A stretch of 64,000 nt of DNA. Origin: Actinoplanes octamycinicus (lineage in GTDB: Bacteria > Actinomycetota > Actinomycetes > Mycobacteriales > Micromonosporaceae). The notes below the pieces were generated by a model. That model searched no databases. It worked only from the letters and a program-made list of their open reading frames with translations, and was not told the DNA's origin. The translations under genes and the position numbers were made by a program. The DNA is taken from the NCBI RefSeq assembly GCF_014205225.1, contig NZ_JACHNB010000001.1, positions 7,731,501-7,795,500 on the forward strand. Direction: 5' to 3'. This document shows, one piece after another, positions 32,302 through 42,702 of this stretch. Every line of letters starts with the position of its first letter. Position 1 is the first letter of the stretch.

Positions 32302-32979
32302 CTATTTCGGTACGGCCTGAATGCCGGCTGTCAGCACCGTGAAAGCCCAGGCCAACCGCTCCTCGCCGGTGCCGGAGAAGAGCTCGTCACGAACCCGGGC
32401 GACGTGCGGGAACTCCGGCTCGGGCGCCTCGCGCAGCGCCATCACCAGCATCTCCTGCTCGCGGTCGGCATCCTTCGCCTCGCCGCGGGTGCCCTGCTCG
32501 GCGGCCGTGGCGGTGCCCAGCTGCAGCAGCAGGTCGAGACCCCAGGCGGCCTGGGTGGCCGGCACCCCGCCCGCCCGCAGCAGGCCGAGCACGGTGTCGA
32601 TCAACCGGACGTAGTGCGGGCCGGACGGGCGCAGGGTCAGCACCGAGCGGGCCAGACTCGGCCACGCCATCAGCAGGCGGGTGTAGTCGCACATCAGCGC
32701 GACCAGCCGGTCCCGCCACCGGTCCGCGTCCACCGGCGGCAGCGTGAGCTCGGCCAGCAGCTCGTCGAGGATGGCGCCGTGCAGCTCGGCCATGTTTTGC
32801 ACGTAGACGTAGAGGGAGGCAGGGCCGGTGTCCAGCTCGGCGGCGAGGCGGCGCATGGTGAGGCGCTCCAGGCCCTCCTCGCGCATGATCCGCAGCGCCA
32901 CGGCGACCGCGCCGGCCCGGCTGAGGGCGGGTTTCGCCGGCCGGTCCCGCCGGCTGACGGGTTCACGTCGAGGACTCAT
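32302..32979 (-). CDS. TetR-family repressor (TetR_C type)
   Basis: 225 aa. HTH: LSRAGAVAVALRIMREEGLE then LTMRRLAAELDTGPASLYVY, which is the tetracycline-repressor subgroup. The C-terminal domain matches TetR_C (RDRLVALMCDYTRLL; GGVPATQAAWGLDLLLQLG). It is upstream of the TetX-like gene on the same strand, with the operator between them. Two identical palindromes, one before each gene, support repression of both and derepression by a ligand that may be a substrate of the flavoprotein. Confidence 0.88.
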   Translation of the reverse strand: MSPRREPVSRRDRPAKPALSRAGAVAVALRIMREEGLERLTMRRLAAELDTGPASLYVYVQNMAELHGAILDELLAELTLPPVDADRWRDRLVALMCDYTRLLMAWPSLARSVLTLRPSGPHYVRLIDTVLGLLRAGGVPATQAAWGLDLLLQLGTATAAEQGTRGEAKDADREQEMLVMALREAPEPEFPHVARVRDELFSGTGEERLAWAFTVLTAGIQAVPK

Positions 32980-32992
32980 AACGCGATCGTAG

Positions 32993-33004
32993 CGAACATG
33001 TTCG
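32993..33004. promoter_or_regulatory. TetR operator 2 (CGAACATGTTCG)
   Basis: Perfect 12-bp palindrome 13 bp upstream of the TetR start, identical to 32255-32266. Consistent with autoregulation. Confidence 0.7.
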
Positions 33005-33252
33005 TCACCGTCGACCGCTTCCGCTCGTCCCCGCGCTCATAGCGTCCGCGCCGGCCCGGCGCCCGTCGAAGACCATCTTCGCTGCCGCGATGCCGCCCTC
33101 ACCGCCACGGATCCCTTTCCGGTACGACCCGCAGCCCCGTGGCAACCGGCCCGCGATGCCCGCTCCCCTCACGACCGCCACGCGTGTCGTGCGGGCCCGC
33201 GCGCCGAACGCAAGGCCCGCCGTGCCCCGGCCGCGACGCGACTCACGGTTCA

Positions 33253-33309
33253 CCGGCTGGCTCTCACGGGTGTCTCGAAGGCTTCGAGACACCCGTGAGA
33301 GCCAGCCGG
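33253..33309. repeat. Long perfect hairpin element, copy 2
   Basis: Perfect palindrome: 28-bp arms (33253-33280, 33282-33309) with a single central G. It shares the frame CCGGCTGG..CTCA.GGGTGTCTC with the hairpin at 12351-12407, and where the two differ both arms change together. It is followed by the AKR gene end (minus strand), so it may terminate that transcript. CCGGCCGCGACGCG occurs on both sides as a direct repeat. Confidence 0.85.
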
Positions 33310-33360
33310 ACCGGCCGCGACGCGCGGGGCGGTTCGGGGCACGGGCGGGCGGTGCGGGCG

Positions 33361-35402
<2,042 letters not shown>

Positions 35403-35424
35403 GCAACAACCGGCGCGTGCATTA

Positions 35425-35438
35425 GTTGCACGCGCAAC
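35425..35438. promoter_or_regulatory. Dyad in MFS/MarR divergent promoter
   Basis: GTTGC-acgc-GCAAC. The half-site AGTTGCA recurs nearby as AGTTGCAGG, so this may be the MarR operator. Confidence 0.5.
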
Positions 35439-35454
35439 GGCTAAATAGTTGCAG

Positions 35455-35471
35455 GCGCGGTATATCCGCGC
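35455..35471. promoter_or_regulatory. Second dyad in MFS/MarR divergent promoter
   Basis: GCGCGG-tatat-CCGCGC, with an AT-rich centre that may overlap a promoter -10 region. Confidence 0.45.
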
Positions 35472-35525
35472 AAGGCGGTGTAGGGTGAGGAGCGTCTCGG
35501 CGGCACAGCGGAGGGAACGGCGGCG

Positions 35526-35963
35526 ATGGGAATCAGCAACGACGCGGTGGAGATCCGCGCGCAGGGCTGGCGCCGGCTCGCCGCCCTGCACGGCCTGATC
35601 GAGACCGCGCTGGAGCGGGAGCTGCAGGCCGGCCACCGGCTGTCGGTGGTGGAGTTCACCGTGCTCGACGCGCTCAGCCGGCAGGACGGCTGGCACATGC
35701 GGATGCAGCAGCTGGCCCGGGCCGCCGCGCTGTCCAGCAGCGCGACCACCCGGCTGGTCACCCGGCTGGAGGACCGCGGGCTGCTCACCCGGATCCTGTG
35801 CGCCGACGACCGGCGCGGCATCTACACCGAGCTGACCGCGGCCGGCCGGGAGCTGCTGGAGCAGGCACGGCCCACCCACGACCGGGCGCTCGAGGAGTCA
35901 CTCGCCCAGGCGGAGCAGCTCCCCGAGCTGGAAACCCTGGTCACCGCCCTGCATCAGGCGTGA
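35526..35963 (+). CDS. MarR-family regulator
   Basis: 145 aa with a winged helix: LSVVEFTVLDALSRQDGWHM, MQQLARAAALSSSATTRLVTRLEDRGLLTR-type recognition helix, and the wing CADDRRGIYTELTAAG. MarR proteins repress divergent efflux genes and release on binding phenolic compounds or drugs. Divergent from the MFS-AKR operon; two dyads lie between them. Confidence 0.88.
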   Translation: MGISNDAVEIRAQGWRRLAALHGLIETALERELQAGHRLSVVEFTVLDALSRQDGWHMRMQQLARAAALSSSATTRLVTRLEDRGLLTRILCADDRRGIYTELTAAGRELLEQARPTHDRALEESLAQAEQLPELETLVTALHQA

Positions 35964-36111
35964 CCGGCGGGGTCGCGGTGCTGGGCTGTTCCTCGTCCGG
36001 CCGGTGTCCCGGGGCCGGGACGGTGGCCGGCTTGGCATGGTCGGGCAGATCTTGCAGGTCGATCGGGCGTTCGATGTCCGGCCCACTCGCCGGCTCCGGA
36101 GCAGTGATCAT
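35941..36111 (-). CDS. Small Pro-rich protein, 56 aa
   Basis: ATG 36111 with a perfect AGGAGG five bases upstream. The product begins MITAPEPASGPDIERPIDLQ, is acidic and proline-rich, and ends TPPVTPDAGR. No membrane helix or signal peptide. The C-terminal end overlaps the convergent MarR gene by 23 bp. It follows the cyclase pseudogene on the same strand. I do not recognise it. The strong ribosome-binding site is the main support. Confidence 0.5.
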   Translation of the reverse strand: MITAPEPASGPDIERPIDLQDLPDHAKPATVPAPGHRPDEEQPSTATPPVTPDAGR

Positions 36112-36183
36112 GACGGCCTCCTGATCGTTACCGGCCGCATACCCCCTCCCCCGCTGCGCATGCCGGCTTCGGCGCCGGACTTC

Positions 36184-36756
36184 CTACCAGGTGGCGAGCA
36201 CGCGGGCCTGACCGCCGGAGCCACCCTCGTAGGGGATCAGGCCGACGAAGATGGTCGCCCCGTGCCGCGGGATCTGCTGCAGGTTGGCCAGGTTCTCCAG
36301 GCCGTAACGGTCGGCGCCGGTCAGCGCCAGGTGGGCGTCGAAGGTGGTGGAGACGCCCGGGTCGATGCTCAGCGTGTCGACGCCGAGCGAGCGGATCCGG
36401 CGGTGCCGCAGCAGCCACTCGCAGGCGTCCACCCCGAACCCCGGGAAGTGCAGGGTGCCGGCCGCGTCGGTGCCGCGGTAGGCGTCCGGGTCACCGACCT
36501 TGGCGCCCCAGCCCGAGTACATCAGCACGGCGGCGCCGTCCGGGATGCGGCCGTGCCGGCGCTCGAAGGCGCGCAGGTCGTCGATGGTGATCGCGGTGTC
36601 CGGATCACGCTGGGCGCGGGCCGCGATGTCGATCACCACGGCCGGCAGGAGCAGCTCGGCCGGCCGCAGCTCGGTCGAGGTGCGCCCGCCGGCGGTGAAG
36701 TGCGCGGGCGCGTCGACGTGGGTGCCGATGTGCTCGATGATCCGCCACTCCTGCAT
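36184..36756 (-). pseudogene. Cyclase-family protein, C-terminal part (gene split by IS200/IS605)
   Basis: 191 codons of a PF04199 cyclase/kynurenine-formamidase-like protein. The metal-binding motif EHIGTHVDAPAHF is near its new N-terminus and SLGVDTLSIDPG follows. The first part of the gene (Tat signal and start of the domain) is at 38531-38752, separated by the insertion. Any product from ATG 36754-36756 would lack the signal peptide and the first part of the fold. The reading frames of both parts match across the insertion. Confidence 0.85.
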
Positions 36757-36930
36757 GTATTGACATCCTCGCCGTACTAAAGGACGGCGATTCCAGCCAC
36801 GCTGCGCGTGGCACGCGCGGCGTTCTGGCGGGTTACCGCTTCACTGCGCGGTGCCGGGACGAGTCCTGGTCTTACCTGCGCTCGACGGTCGTTGAAGTCC
36901 GCCTGCCCGGCGGCCTTGATGTTGATGGCG
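36757..36930 (-). ncRNA. Predicted omega/re-RNA of TnpB (extent uncertain)
   Basis: TnpB-type nucleases use an RNA made from the 3' end of their own gene and the IS right end, extended by flanking host sequence that acts as guide. Here that region includes the hairpin at 36770-36789. The guide would be the cyclase sequence starting ATGCAGGAGTGG. Position by analogy, not by direct evidence; the 5' limit is arbitrary. Confidence 0.35.
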
Positions 36931-38018
36931 GCGTTGACGTCCCGGTCGTGGTGACTGCCGCAGGGGCAGTCCCACGCCCGGACATTCAGCGCCAACTTCT
37001 CGGTGATCCGTCCGCAGTCCGAGCACATCCGGGTGGACGGGAAGAACCGGTCCACCCGGGCGAACGTGCGCCCGTACCGGGCCGCCTTGTACTCCAGCAT
37101 GGTGGTGAAGCTGGCCCAGCCCGCGTCGTGCACGCTCTTGGCGAGCCGGGTCCGGCCGAGACCGGTCACGCACAGGTCCTCGACGTACACCGCTTGGTTG
37201 TCGCGGATGATCGCCGTGGACAGTTTGTGCTGCCAGTCGCGCCGGGTGTCAGCCACCCGGGCGTGCGCCCTGGCGACCTTGATGACAGCCTTCTTGCGGC
37301 GGTTGCTGCCCTTGGTCTTGCGGGACAGAGCTTGCTGCAACCGTTTGAGTTTGCGGGCCGCACGCCGCAGGAACTTCGGCGCGGTCACCTTCGTGCCGTC
37401 GGACATGACCGCGAAGTGGGTCAGACCGAGGTCGATGCCGATCTCCGGCTCGACCGGCGGCAGCATCTCATCCTCGCCGACGGTCACGACGAAGGAGGCG
37501 AAGTACCGGTTTGCCGCGTCTTTGATGATCGTGACGCTGGACGCGTCCGACGGCAGGGTCCGCGACCAGCGGACCGGTAGGTCGCCGATCTTCGGCAGCC
37601 GCAGGCGGCCGTTGTCCAGGACCTTGAACCTGCTGTTCTTGGTGAACCGGATCGCCTGCCGGCTGTCCTTGCGCGACCGGAACCGGGGCGGGGCGACCTT
37701 GCGGCCCTTGCGCTTTCCGGTGACCGAGGCGAAGAAGTTGCGGTACGCGATGTTCAGGTCCGCGAGGGCTTGCTGCAACACCACGGCCGACACCTCGCCC
37801 AGCCACGCCCGGTCCTCGGTGGCCTTGGCCTGGGTGATGACCAGCTTCGACAGGTCTCCATCGGAGAGGTACTTCTCGCCTGCCTCGCGGGCCTGTTGAC
37901 GCAGCCTGAGTCCGTCGTTGAAAACCACGCGGGCACACCCGAACGCCTGCGCCAGCGCGGTGCGCTGGGCGGCGTCCGGGGTGACCCGGAAGTTGTAACG
38001 GAGCTGCACGACCATCAC
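36777..38018 (-). CDS. tnpB: TnpB RNA-guided endonuclease
   Basis: 413 aa, full length. RuvC active-site residues are in place: D196 (GIDLGL), E280 (AVYVEDL), D360 (DRDVNAA). The zinc ribbon is CSDCG ... CPCG (C332, C335, C351, C353). The N-terminal helix-turn-helix region begins QLRYNFRVTPDAAQRTALAQ. TnpB cuts double-stranded DNA using an RNA from the IS end and helps the element persist by re-cutting empty sites. Divergent from tnpA. Confidence 0.95.
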   Translation of the reverse strand: MMVVQLRYNFRVTPDAAQRTALAQAFGCARVVFNDGLRLRQQAREAGEKYLSDGDLSKLVITQAKATEDRAWLGEVSAVVLQQALADLNIAYRNFFASVTGKRKGRKVAPPRFRSRKDSRQAIRFTKNSRFKVLDNGRLRLPKIGDLPVRWSRTLPSDASSVTIIKDAANRYFASFVVTVGEDEMLPPVEPEIGIDLGLTHFAVMSDGTKVTAPKFLRRAARKLKRLQQALSRKTKGSNRRKKAVIKVARAHARVADTRRDWQHKLSTAIIRDNQAVYVEDLCVTGLGRTRLAKSVHDAGWASFTTMLEYKAARYGRTFARVDRFFPSTRMCSDCGRITEKLALNVRAWDCPCGSHHDRDVNAAINIKAAGQADFNDRRAQVRPGLVPAPRSEAVTRQNAARATRSVAGIAVL

Positions 38019-38034
38019 TGTCCCATGCTGGCTT

Positions 38035-38451
38035 ATGGCCGAGCCTCAAGGTATCCGCACTGGCAGGCACTGTGTCTTTGCGATGCACGTTCACTTGGTT
38101 TTCGTGACGAAGTTCCGGCACAAGGTGTTCACCGACCAGCACCTGGTCCGGAGGCAGGCGATCATGCGCGACATCTGCGCCGACTTCGAGGCAGAGCTGG
38201 TCGAGTTCAACGGCGAGAACAATCACGTGCACCTGCTGGTCAACTTCCCACCCAAGGTCGCTGTCGCTCGGCTGGTCAACTCGCTCAAGGGCGTCTCCTC
38301 CCGCCGCCTGCGCCAAGAGTTCCCCGACCTGGTACCCCACTACTACCAGGCCAACAAACTCTGCTCCGGCTCGTACTTCGCAGGCTCCGCCGGCGGCGCA
38401 CCGCTGAACCTCGTCAAGCAGTACATCGAGCAGCAGAACCGGCCCGGTTAA
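38035..38451 (+). CDS. tnpA: TnpA Y1 (HUH) transposase
   Basis: 138 aa. The HUH motif is NNHVHLLVNFPP (H64, H66) and the nucleophilic tyrosine is Y130 in LVKQYIEQQ. The conserved start AMHVHLVFVTKFRHKVF is present. This enzyme excises and inserts single-stranded IS DNA by recognising hairpins at both ends. Length and motifs are those of an active IS200/IS605 TnpA. Confidence 0.95.
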   Translation: MAEPQGIRTGRHCVFAMHVHLVFVTKFRHKVFTDQHLVRRQAIMRDICADFEAELVEFNGENNHVHLLVNFPPKVAVARLVNSLKGVSSRRLRQEFPDLVPHYYQANKLCSGSYFAGSAGGAPLNLVKQYIEQQNRPG

Positions 38452-38530
38452 GGCACTGCTCCGGCCTAGCGGCCCTCCCAGCGCGGGCCTTCACCCCGGC
38501 CTGAAGCCCGGAGCACTGGCCCGCATTCCG

Positions 38531-38752
38531 GTAGCCGTCGGCCGGGATCGTGGTGACGGTCCGCCGGACCGCCTCCTCCCCCGGGCTGAACGCCGGCGTG
38601 TCCGGCCCGAGCGGATAGGTCAGGTCGCGCAGGCCGCGGCCACCCGCGGCGGCCTGGGCGGGCGCGCCGACGGCGACCGCCGCCGCGACCCCCGCGCCGC
38701 CGAACAGCGCCGCGCGGCGGGTCAGTCCATGGGTGCCCGGCTCAGTGCACAT
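38531..38752 (-). pseudogene. Cyclase-family protein, N-terminal part with Tat signal
   Basis: 74 codons from ATG 38752. A twin-arginine signal LTRRAALFGGAGVAAAVAVG is followed by APAQA (probable cleavage) and the domain start GLRDLTYPLGPDTPAFSPGE, ending DGY at the IS boundary. The remainder is at 36184-36756. The intact protein would be an exported metal-dependent hydrolase of about 265 residues. Confidence 0.85.
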
Positions 38753-38837
38753 GTGGTCAGCTCCTCGGTTCGGTGTCGGGTCCGCCACTCATCGTGCACA
38801 TCGGACGGCCGCGGCGGCAGTCCGGCGCCGAAAGAGG

Positions 38838-39155
38838 TCACCAGAGAGCGATCGCGGTGACCGTGTGGATGACGGTGAGCGACGAGGCGCCGATGGTCAT
38901 CCCGGCCTCTCGCCGCCAGACACCGATCGCCACATCGAACGCCTGGATCACGGCGGCGACCGCGAGCAGCCAGCCCACCCCGGTGCCCGGACCGGCCCCC
39001 GGCAGCACCGCCGCGACCAGGCCGACCGGGACGGCCCGAGCCGCGTACGCATAGGCGCCGAGCCGGACGTTGTTCCGGGCGCGCTGAGGTCGTACCGGAA
39101 AAGGGTCTTCGGTCAGCCGCCCGGGCAGGAGTGGCCGCCGCTGAACTGGACACAT
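38838..39155 (-). pseudogene. Small membrane protein, probably N-terminally truncated
   Basis: The last 80 residues hold three hydrophobic segments (AVPVGLVAAVLPGAG; GVGWLLAVAAVIQAFDVAIG; IGASSLTVIHTVTAIALW) and look like the end of a small DUF4267-like membrane protein. The 5' end overlaps the neighbouring gene by 43 bp and is not protein-like, so the original start seems lost. The repeat motif CCCTTTTCCGGTACGACC lies at the apparent junction. Confidence 0.4.
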
Positions 39156-39466
39156 CGGGAGACCCTGGGGGACGGCTCCGGGTCCGGTTCGGGCTCGGCG
39201 CCGGTGCCGGCGATCACCGCCAAGACCATGAGGAACGCCACCACGCCGACCAGCGCGCCCTTGAACTGCCCCGACCAGAAGCGGTCATTCAGCAGGCGGG
39301 CCACGAGCAGACCGGTGATCGGTACGACCAGGTTCAGCAGCAGCGCAGCCGTCAGATATCCGCCCGCCGGAACGTCCGCGTCGCGCCGGATCAGCCCGAC
39401 GATCAGCAGGAACGGCACGCCCCACAGCCACCCGCAGAACAGCGCGCCGAGCCCGAGCCGCTTCAC
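39113..39466 (-). CDS. Small membrane protein, 117 aa
   Basis: Starts with GTG 39466, overlapping the stop of the upstream gene (GTGA). Three helices: LGALFCGWLWGVPFLLIVGL, YLTAALLLNLVVPITGLLVA and GALVGVVAFLMVLAVIAGTG, then an acidic tail EPEPDPEPSP. The last residues (RVSRCVQFSGGHSCPGG) look like read-through at a rearrangement. Coupled with 39463-39810. Function unknown. Confidence 0.6.
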   Translation of the reverse strand: MKRLGLGALFCGWLWGVPFLLIVGLIRRDADVPAGGYLTAALLLNLVVPITGLLVARLLNDRFWSGQFKGALVGVVAFLMVLAVIAGTGAEPEPDPEPSPRVSRCVQFSGGHSCPGG

Positions 39467-39810
39467 CGGAGCACCAGCCAGGCGCCGCCCAGACAGGCCA
39501 CCACCGCACCGGAGGCGGCCGCGGCGAGGGTGCCGGCCAGCGGCGGCGCGGGGACGTTCCGGCTGATCGGCCGCGCGATCAGCAGCATCACCACGACCAT
39601 GACCAGCAGCACCGGGCTGGCCACCGAGAGCCAGAAGATCCCGGCGTGCGCGCTGGTCATGCACCAGGTCCCGAACTGCCCGTCGCAGGCGTGCGGATCG
39701 TCCACCTGGAACCGCCCGACGAGCCAGGCGCTGATCACCGTGGCATACCAGCCGAGGCCGACCGCGACGGTCCACCCGTACGAGGTCCCGATCCGCTCGT
39801 CGTCCGCCAT
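39463..39810 (-). CDS. Small membrane protein, 115 aa
   Basis: ATG 39810. Three membrane segments: YGWTVAVGLGWYATVISAWLV, AGIFWLSVASPVLLVMVVVM and LAGTLAAAASGAVVACLGGA, with two Cys in the extracytoplasmic loop (DPHACDGQFGTWCMTS). Translationally coupled to the next gene by a GTGA overlap; the two probably form a complex. I do not recognise the family. Confidence 0.65.
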   Translation of the reverse strand: MADDERIGTSYGWTVAVGLGWYATVISAWLVGRFQVDDPHACDGQFGTWCMTSAHAGIFWLSVASPVLLVMVVVMLLIARPISRNVPAPPLAGTLAAAASGAVVACLGGAWLVLR

Positions 39811-39850
39811 CCGCTCCCCCGTGATCACCAGGCAGTGATCGTAATCAACC

Positions 39851-40621
39851 TCACGGGACCGCGTCGCTGATGGATTTGACGCCGCCGTGGGCGGTCATCC
39901 CGCCGTCGACCGGGATCTCCGCGCCGGTGATGAACGACGCCTCGTCGCTGAGCAGGAAGAGCACCAGCGGGGCCACCTCGTCGACGGTGCCGGTGCGGCC
40001 GAGCGGGGTCTCCGCGACGTTGGCGGCGCGGAACGCCGGCGCGGCCGAGGCGGTCATCGGGGTCTCGATGTAGCCGGGATGAATCGTGTTCACCCGGATG
40101 CCGCGCGGGCCCAGCTCCAGGCAGGCGGCCTTGGCCAGTCCGCGCAGCGCCCACTTCGAGGCGGTGTAGGCCACCGGGTAGTGGCCGGTCAGCGCGGCCA
40201 CCGAGCCGACCAGCACGATCGAGGCGCCGGCCGGCATCAGCGGCAGTACCGCCTGGACGCCGAGCAGCGCCCCGGTCACGTTGACCTCGGACACCCGCCG
40301 CAGGTCGGCCGGGTCCAGCTCGGCGAGCCGGGCCCGCCAGGTCACTCCGGCGTTCGCCACCAGGCCGTCGACCCGCCCGTACCGGTCGCGCACTTCGGCG
40401 GTCAGCGTCGCCCACCCGGCCGGGTCGCTGACGTCCAGCTGCCGGTACTCGGCGCCGCCCAGGTCCTCGACCGGCGTCGCCCGCACGTCGCAGCCGAGCA
40501 CGGTCGCGCCCTCCGCGGCGAGCAGCCGCGCCTCGGCCGCGCCCTGGCCCTGCCCGGCGCCGGTGACCACGACGACCCTTTCCGGCGGCCCGGCCGGATC
40601 GCTTTTCCCGCATCCGACCAC
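39851..40621 (-). CDS. SDR-family oxidoreductase
   Basis: 256-aa classical short-chain dehydrogenase. Cofactor motif TGAGQGQG, structural NAG in LVANAGVTW, catalytic Ser in VLVGSVAAL, YxxxK in YTASK and HPGYIETPM after it. Probably NAD(P)-dependent oxidation of an alcohol; substrate unknown. Its start at 40621 follows GCGGGAA-type sequence. Stands alone, divergent from the ABC1-kinase gene. Confidence 0.88.
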   Translation of the reverse strand: MVGCGKSDPAGPPERVVVVTGAGQGQGAAEARLLAAEGATVLGCDVRATPVEDLGGAEYRQLDVSDPAGWATLTAEVRDRYGRVDGLVANAGVTWRARLAELDPADLRRVSEVNVTGALLGVQAVLPLMPAGASIVLVGSVAALTGHYPVAYTASKWALRGLAKAACLELGPRGIRVNTIHPGYIETPMTASAAPAFRAANVAETPLGRTGTVDEVAPLVLFLLSDEASFITGAEIPVDGGMTAHGGVKSISDAVP

Positions 40622-40729
40622 GATCGGGCAGCCCGGCCCGGCTCGGGAAGACGAATCTCGCGATACCCGTCATCAGCGCCACTGATGACGGGACGGACAT
40701 CGACGATCCCCTCCCCTAGGGTCGGGCGG

Positions 40730-42682
40730 GTGCAGGTGCTCTTGTTCATCCCGTTCCTGATCCTGACCGTCCTGCTGTTCGCCGCCGTGATCCGGCGCCT
40801 GCTCGGCGTGCCGGTCGGGCCGGGCCGGACCCTGCTGGCCGCGATCCTGGCCACGGTGGTGATCTCGCCGATCCTGGCGGCGCTGGCCCCGCCGGATCCC
40901 ACCGACGTGTCCACCGGCCAGGCGATCCTGCTGATGCTGGCGGCCGTCTGTGTGTCCGCGCTGCTCGCGATGGCCGCGCTGGTGGTGCTCGAGGTGCTGC
41001 TGCCGACCGGCACGCTGCCCGGGCCGGCCGAGGCGTGGCGCGGCACCCGGCGGCGGATCGCGCGGACCCGGCGGTATTCGACGATCGTCCGGATCGCGCT
41101 GCGGCACGGGCTGGGCAGGTTTTTGCGCGGGCGGCCGCCGGCCGGGCCGGACTCGGCGGCGGCCCGGCGGCGGCTGGCCCGGTCGCTGCGCGCCGCGCTG
41201 GACGAGGGCGGGGTCACCTTCGTCAAGGTCGGGCAGCTGCTCTCCACCCGGCGGGACCTGCTGCCGGCCGAGTTCATCGAGGAGCTGACCGCGCTGCAGG
41301 ACCGGGCCGCGCCGGTGCCCTGGCCGCAGATCGCCGCGGTGCTCGACGCCGAGCTCGGCGACCGGGTGTTCGCCGAGATCGACCCGGAGCCGCTGGCCGC
41401 GGCGTCGGTGGCGCAGGTGCACGCGGCCCGGCTGCCGGACGGCACCCCGGTGGTGGTGAAGGTGCGACGGCCGGGCATCGCCACCGTCGTCGAGCGGGAC
41501 CTGGACATCCTGCTGCGGCTGGCCACGACGCTGGAGGCCCGCACGGCGTGGGGCCGGTCGTTCGGCGCGCGGCGGCTGGCGCTCGGCTTCGCCGAGGCGC
41601 TGCGCGAGGAGCTCGACTTCACCGTCGAGCGGGACAACCTGCAGACCATGGCCGCGGCGCTGGCCACCTCCCCGGAGCGCGGGGTCCGGGTCCCTTTCGC
41701 GTACGGCGAGTTGAGCTCGGAACGTGTCCTGGTGATGGGCCGGCTCCCCGGCACGCCGCTGGGCGCTGCCGAGCCGGTCCTGGCCGGGCTGGCCGACGAC
41801 CGGCGGCACGCGGTCGCCGCGGCGCTGCTGGACAGCCTGCTCGACCAGGTGCTGGTGCACGGGGTCTTCCACGCCGACCTGCACCCCGGCAACCTGCTGG
41901 TCGACACGGACGGCTCGCTCGGCATGCTCGACCTCGGCTCGGTCGGCCGGCTCGACGGGGTCACCCGGGCCGCGGTCGGCCGGCTGCTGGCCGCCGTCGG
42001 CCGCGGCGACGCGGTCGGCGCCAGCGACGCGCTGCTCGACCTGGCCGACCACGGCGGCGACGTGGACGAGCGGGACCTGCAGCGGGAGCTCGGCGTGCTG
42101 CTGGTCCGCTACGCCGCGCCGGGCAGCTCGGCCGGGGTCGCGGCGGTGACCGCGCTGCTGCGTACGGTCGCCGCCTATGGTCTGGGCGTGCCCGCCGCGG
42201 TCGCCGCGGTGTTCCGGGCGTTCGCCACCCTGGAGGGGACGCTTGGGCTGCTCCGGCCGGGGTTCGACCTGCTCGGCGCGGCCCGGGAGGCCGGCGGCCG
42301 GCGGCTGGCCGAGACCTTCGGCCCCCGGCAGCTGCCCCGCACGCTGGAGCAGGAACTGGTCACGCTGCTGCCGATGCTGCGCAACCTGCCCCGGCGGATC
42401 GACCGGATCGGCGACGCGGTGGAGAATGGCCGGCTGCGGCTGAACATCCGGTTGTTCTCCGACGAGCAGGACCGGCGGGTGGTGACCGGGCTGGTCCACC
42501 AGGTGCTGCTCACCGTGATCGGCGCGACCGCCGGTGTGATGGGCATCCTGCTGCTCGGCACCGCCGACGGGCCGCGGGTCAGCGCCGGCGTCGGCCTGTT
42601 CCCGCTGCTCGGCTACGGCCTGCTGATCGTGTCGGTGGTGCTGGTCCTCCGGGTCCTGGTAGTGATCTTGAAAAGGGACTGA
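40730..42682 (+). CDS. ABC1/UbiB-family atypical kinase
   Basis: 650 aa from GTG 40730. Two or three N-terminal membrane helices (VLLFIPFLILTVLLFAAVI; LLAAILATVVISPILAALA) precede the ABC1 core: VTFVKVGQLLSTRRDLLP (KxGQ motif), AAASVAQVHAARLPDGTPV (A-rich loop), VVVKVRRPGI, HADLHPGNLLVD (catalytic) and GMLDLGSVGRLD (metal). Two C-terminal helices close the protein. UbiB/COQ8 proteins are ATPases acting on isoprenoid lipid or quinone pathways. Followed 20 bp later by an SDR gene. Confidence 0.88.
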   Translation: MQVLLFIPFLILTVLLFAAVIRRLLGVPVGPGRTLLAAILATVVISPILAALAPPDPTDVSTGQAILLMLAAVCVSALLAMAALVVLEVLLPTGTLPGPAEAWRGTRRRIARTRRYSTIVRIALRHGLGRFLRGRPPAGPDSAAARRRLARSLRAALDEGGVTFVKVGQLLSTRRDLLPAEFIEELTALQDRAAPVPWPQIAAVLDAELGDRVFAEIDPEPLAAASVAQVHAARLPDGTPVVVKVRRPGIATVVERDLDILLRLATTLEARTAWGRSFGARRLALGFAEALREELDFTVERDNLQTMAAALATSPERGVRVPFAYGELSSERVLVMGRLPGTPLGAAEPVLAGLADDRRHAVAAALLDSLLDQVLVHGVFHADLHPGNLLVDTDGSLGMLDLGSVGRLDGVTRAAVGRLLAAVGRGDAVGASDALLDLADHGGDVDERDLQRELGVLLVRYAAPGSSAGVAAVTALLRTVAAYGLGVPAAVAAVFRAFATLEGTLGLLRPGFDLLGAAREAGGRRLAETFGPRQLPRTLEQELVTLLPMLRNLPRRIDRIGDAVENGRLRLNIRLFSDEQDRRVVTGLVHQVLLTVIGATAGVMGILLLGTADGPRVSAGVGLFPLLGYGLLIVSVVLVLRVLVVILKRD

Positions 42683-42702
42683 GGCGGACCTACCGTGTCC
42701 GC

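Larger units (their letters stand above)
36757..38530. mobile_element. IS200/IS605-family element, apparently complete
   Basis: Contains intact tnpA (+) and tnpB (-), divergent with 16 bp between start codons. Boundaries are set by the split cyclase gene: on the minus strand GACGGCTAC precedes and (TAC)ATGCAGGAG follows. As these elements make no target duplication, the left end is after GGCTAC and the right end at or within 3 bases of 36757. A hairpin (CGCCGT/ACGGCG) overlaps the tnpB stop near the right end. Length about 1.77 kb. Both transposase genes look functional. Confidence 0.85.
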
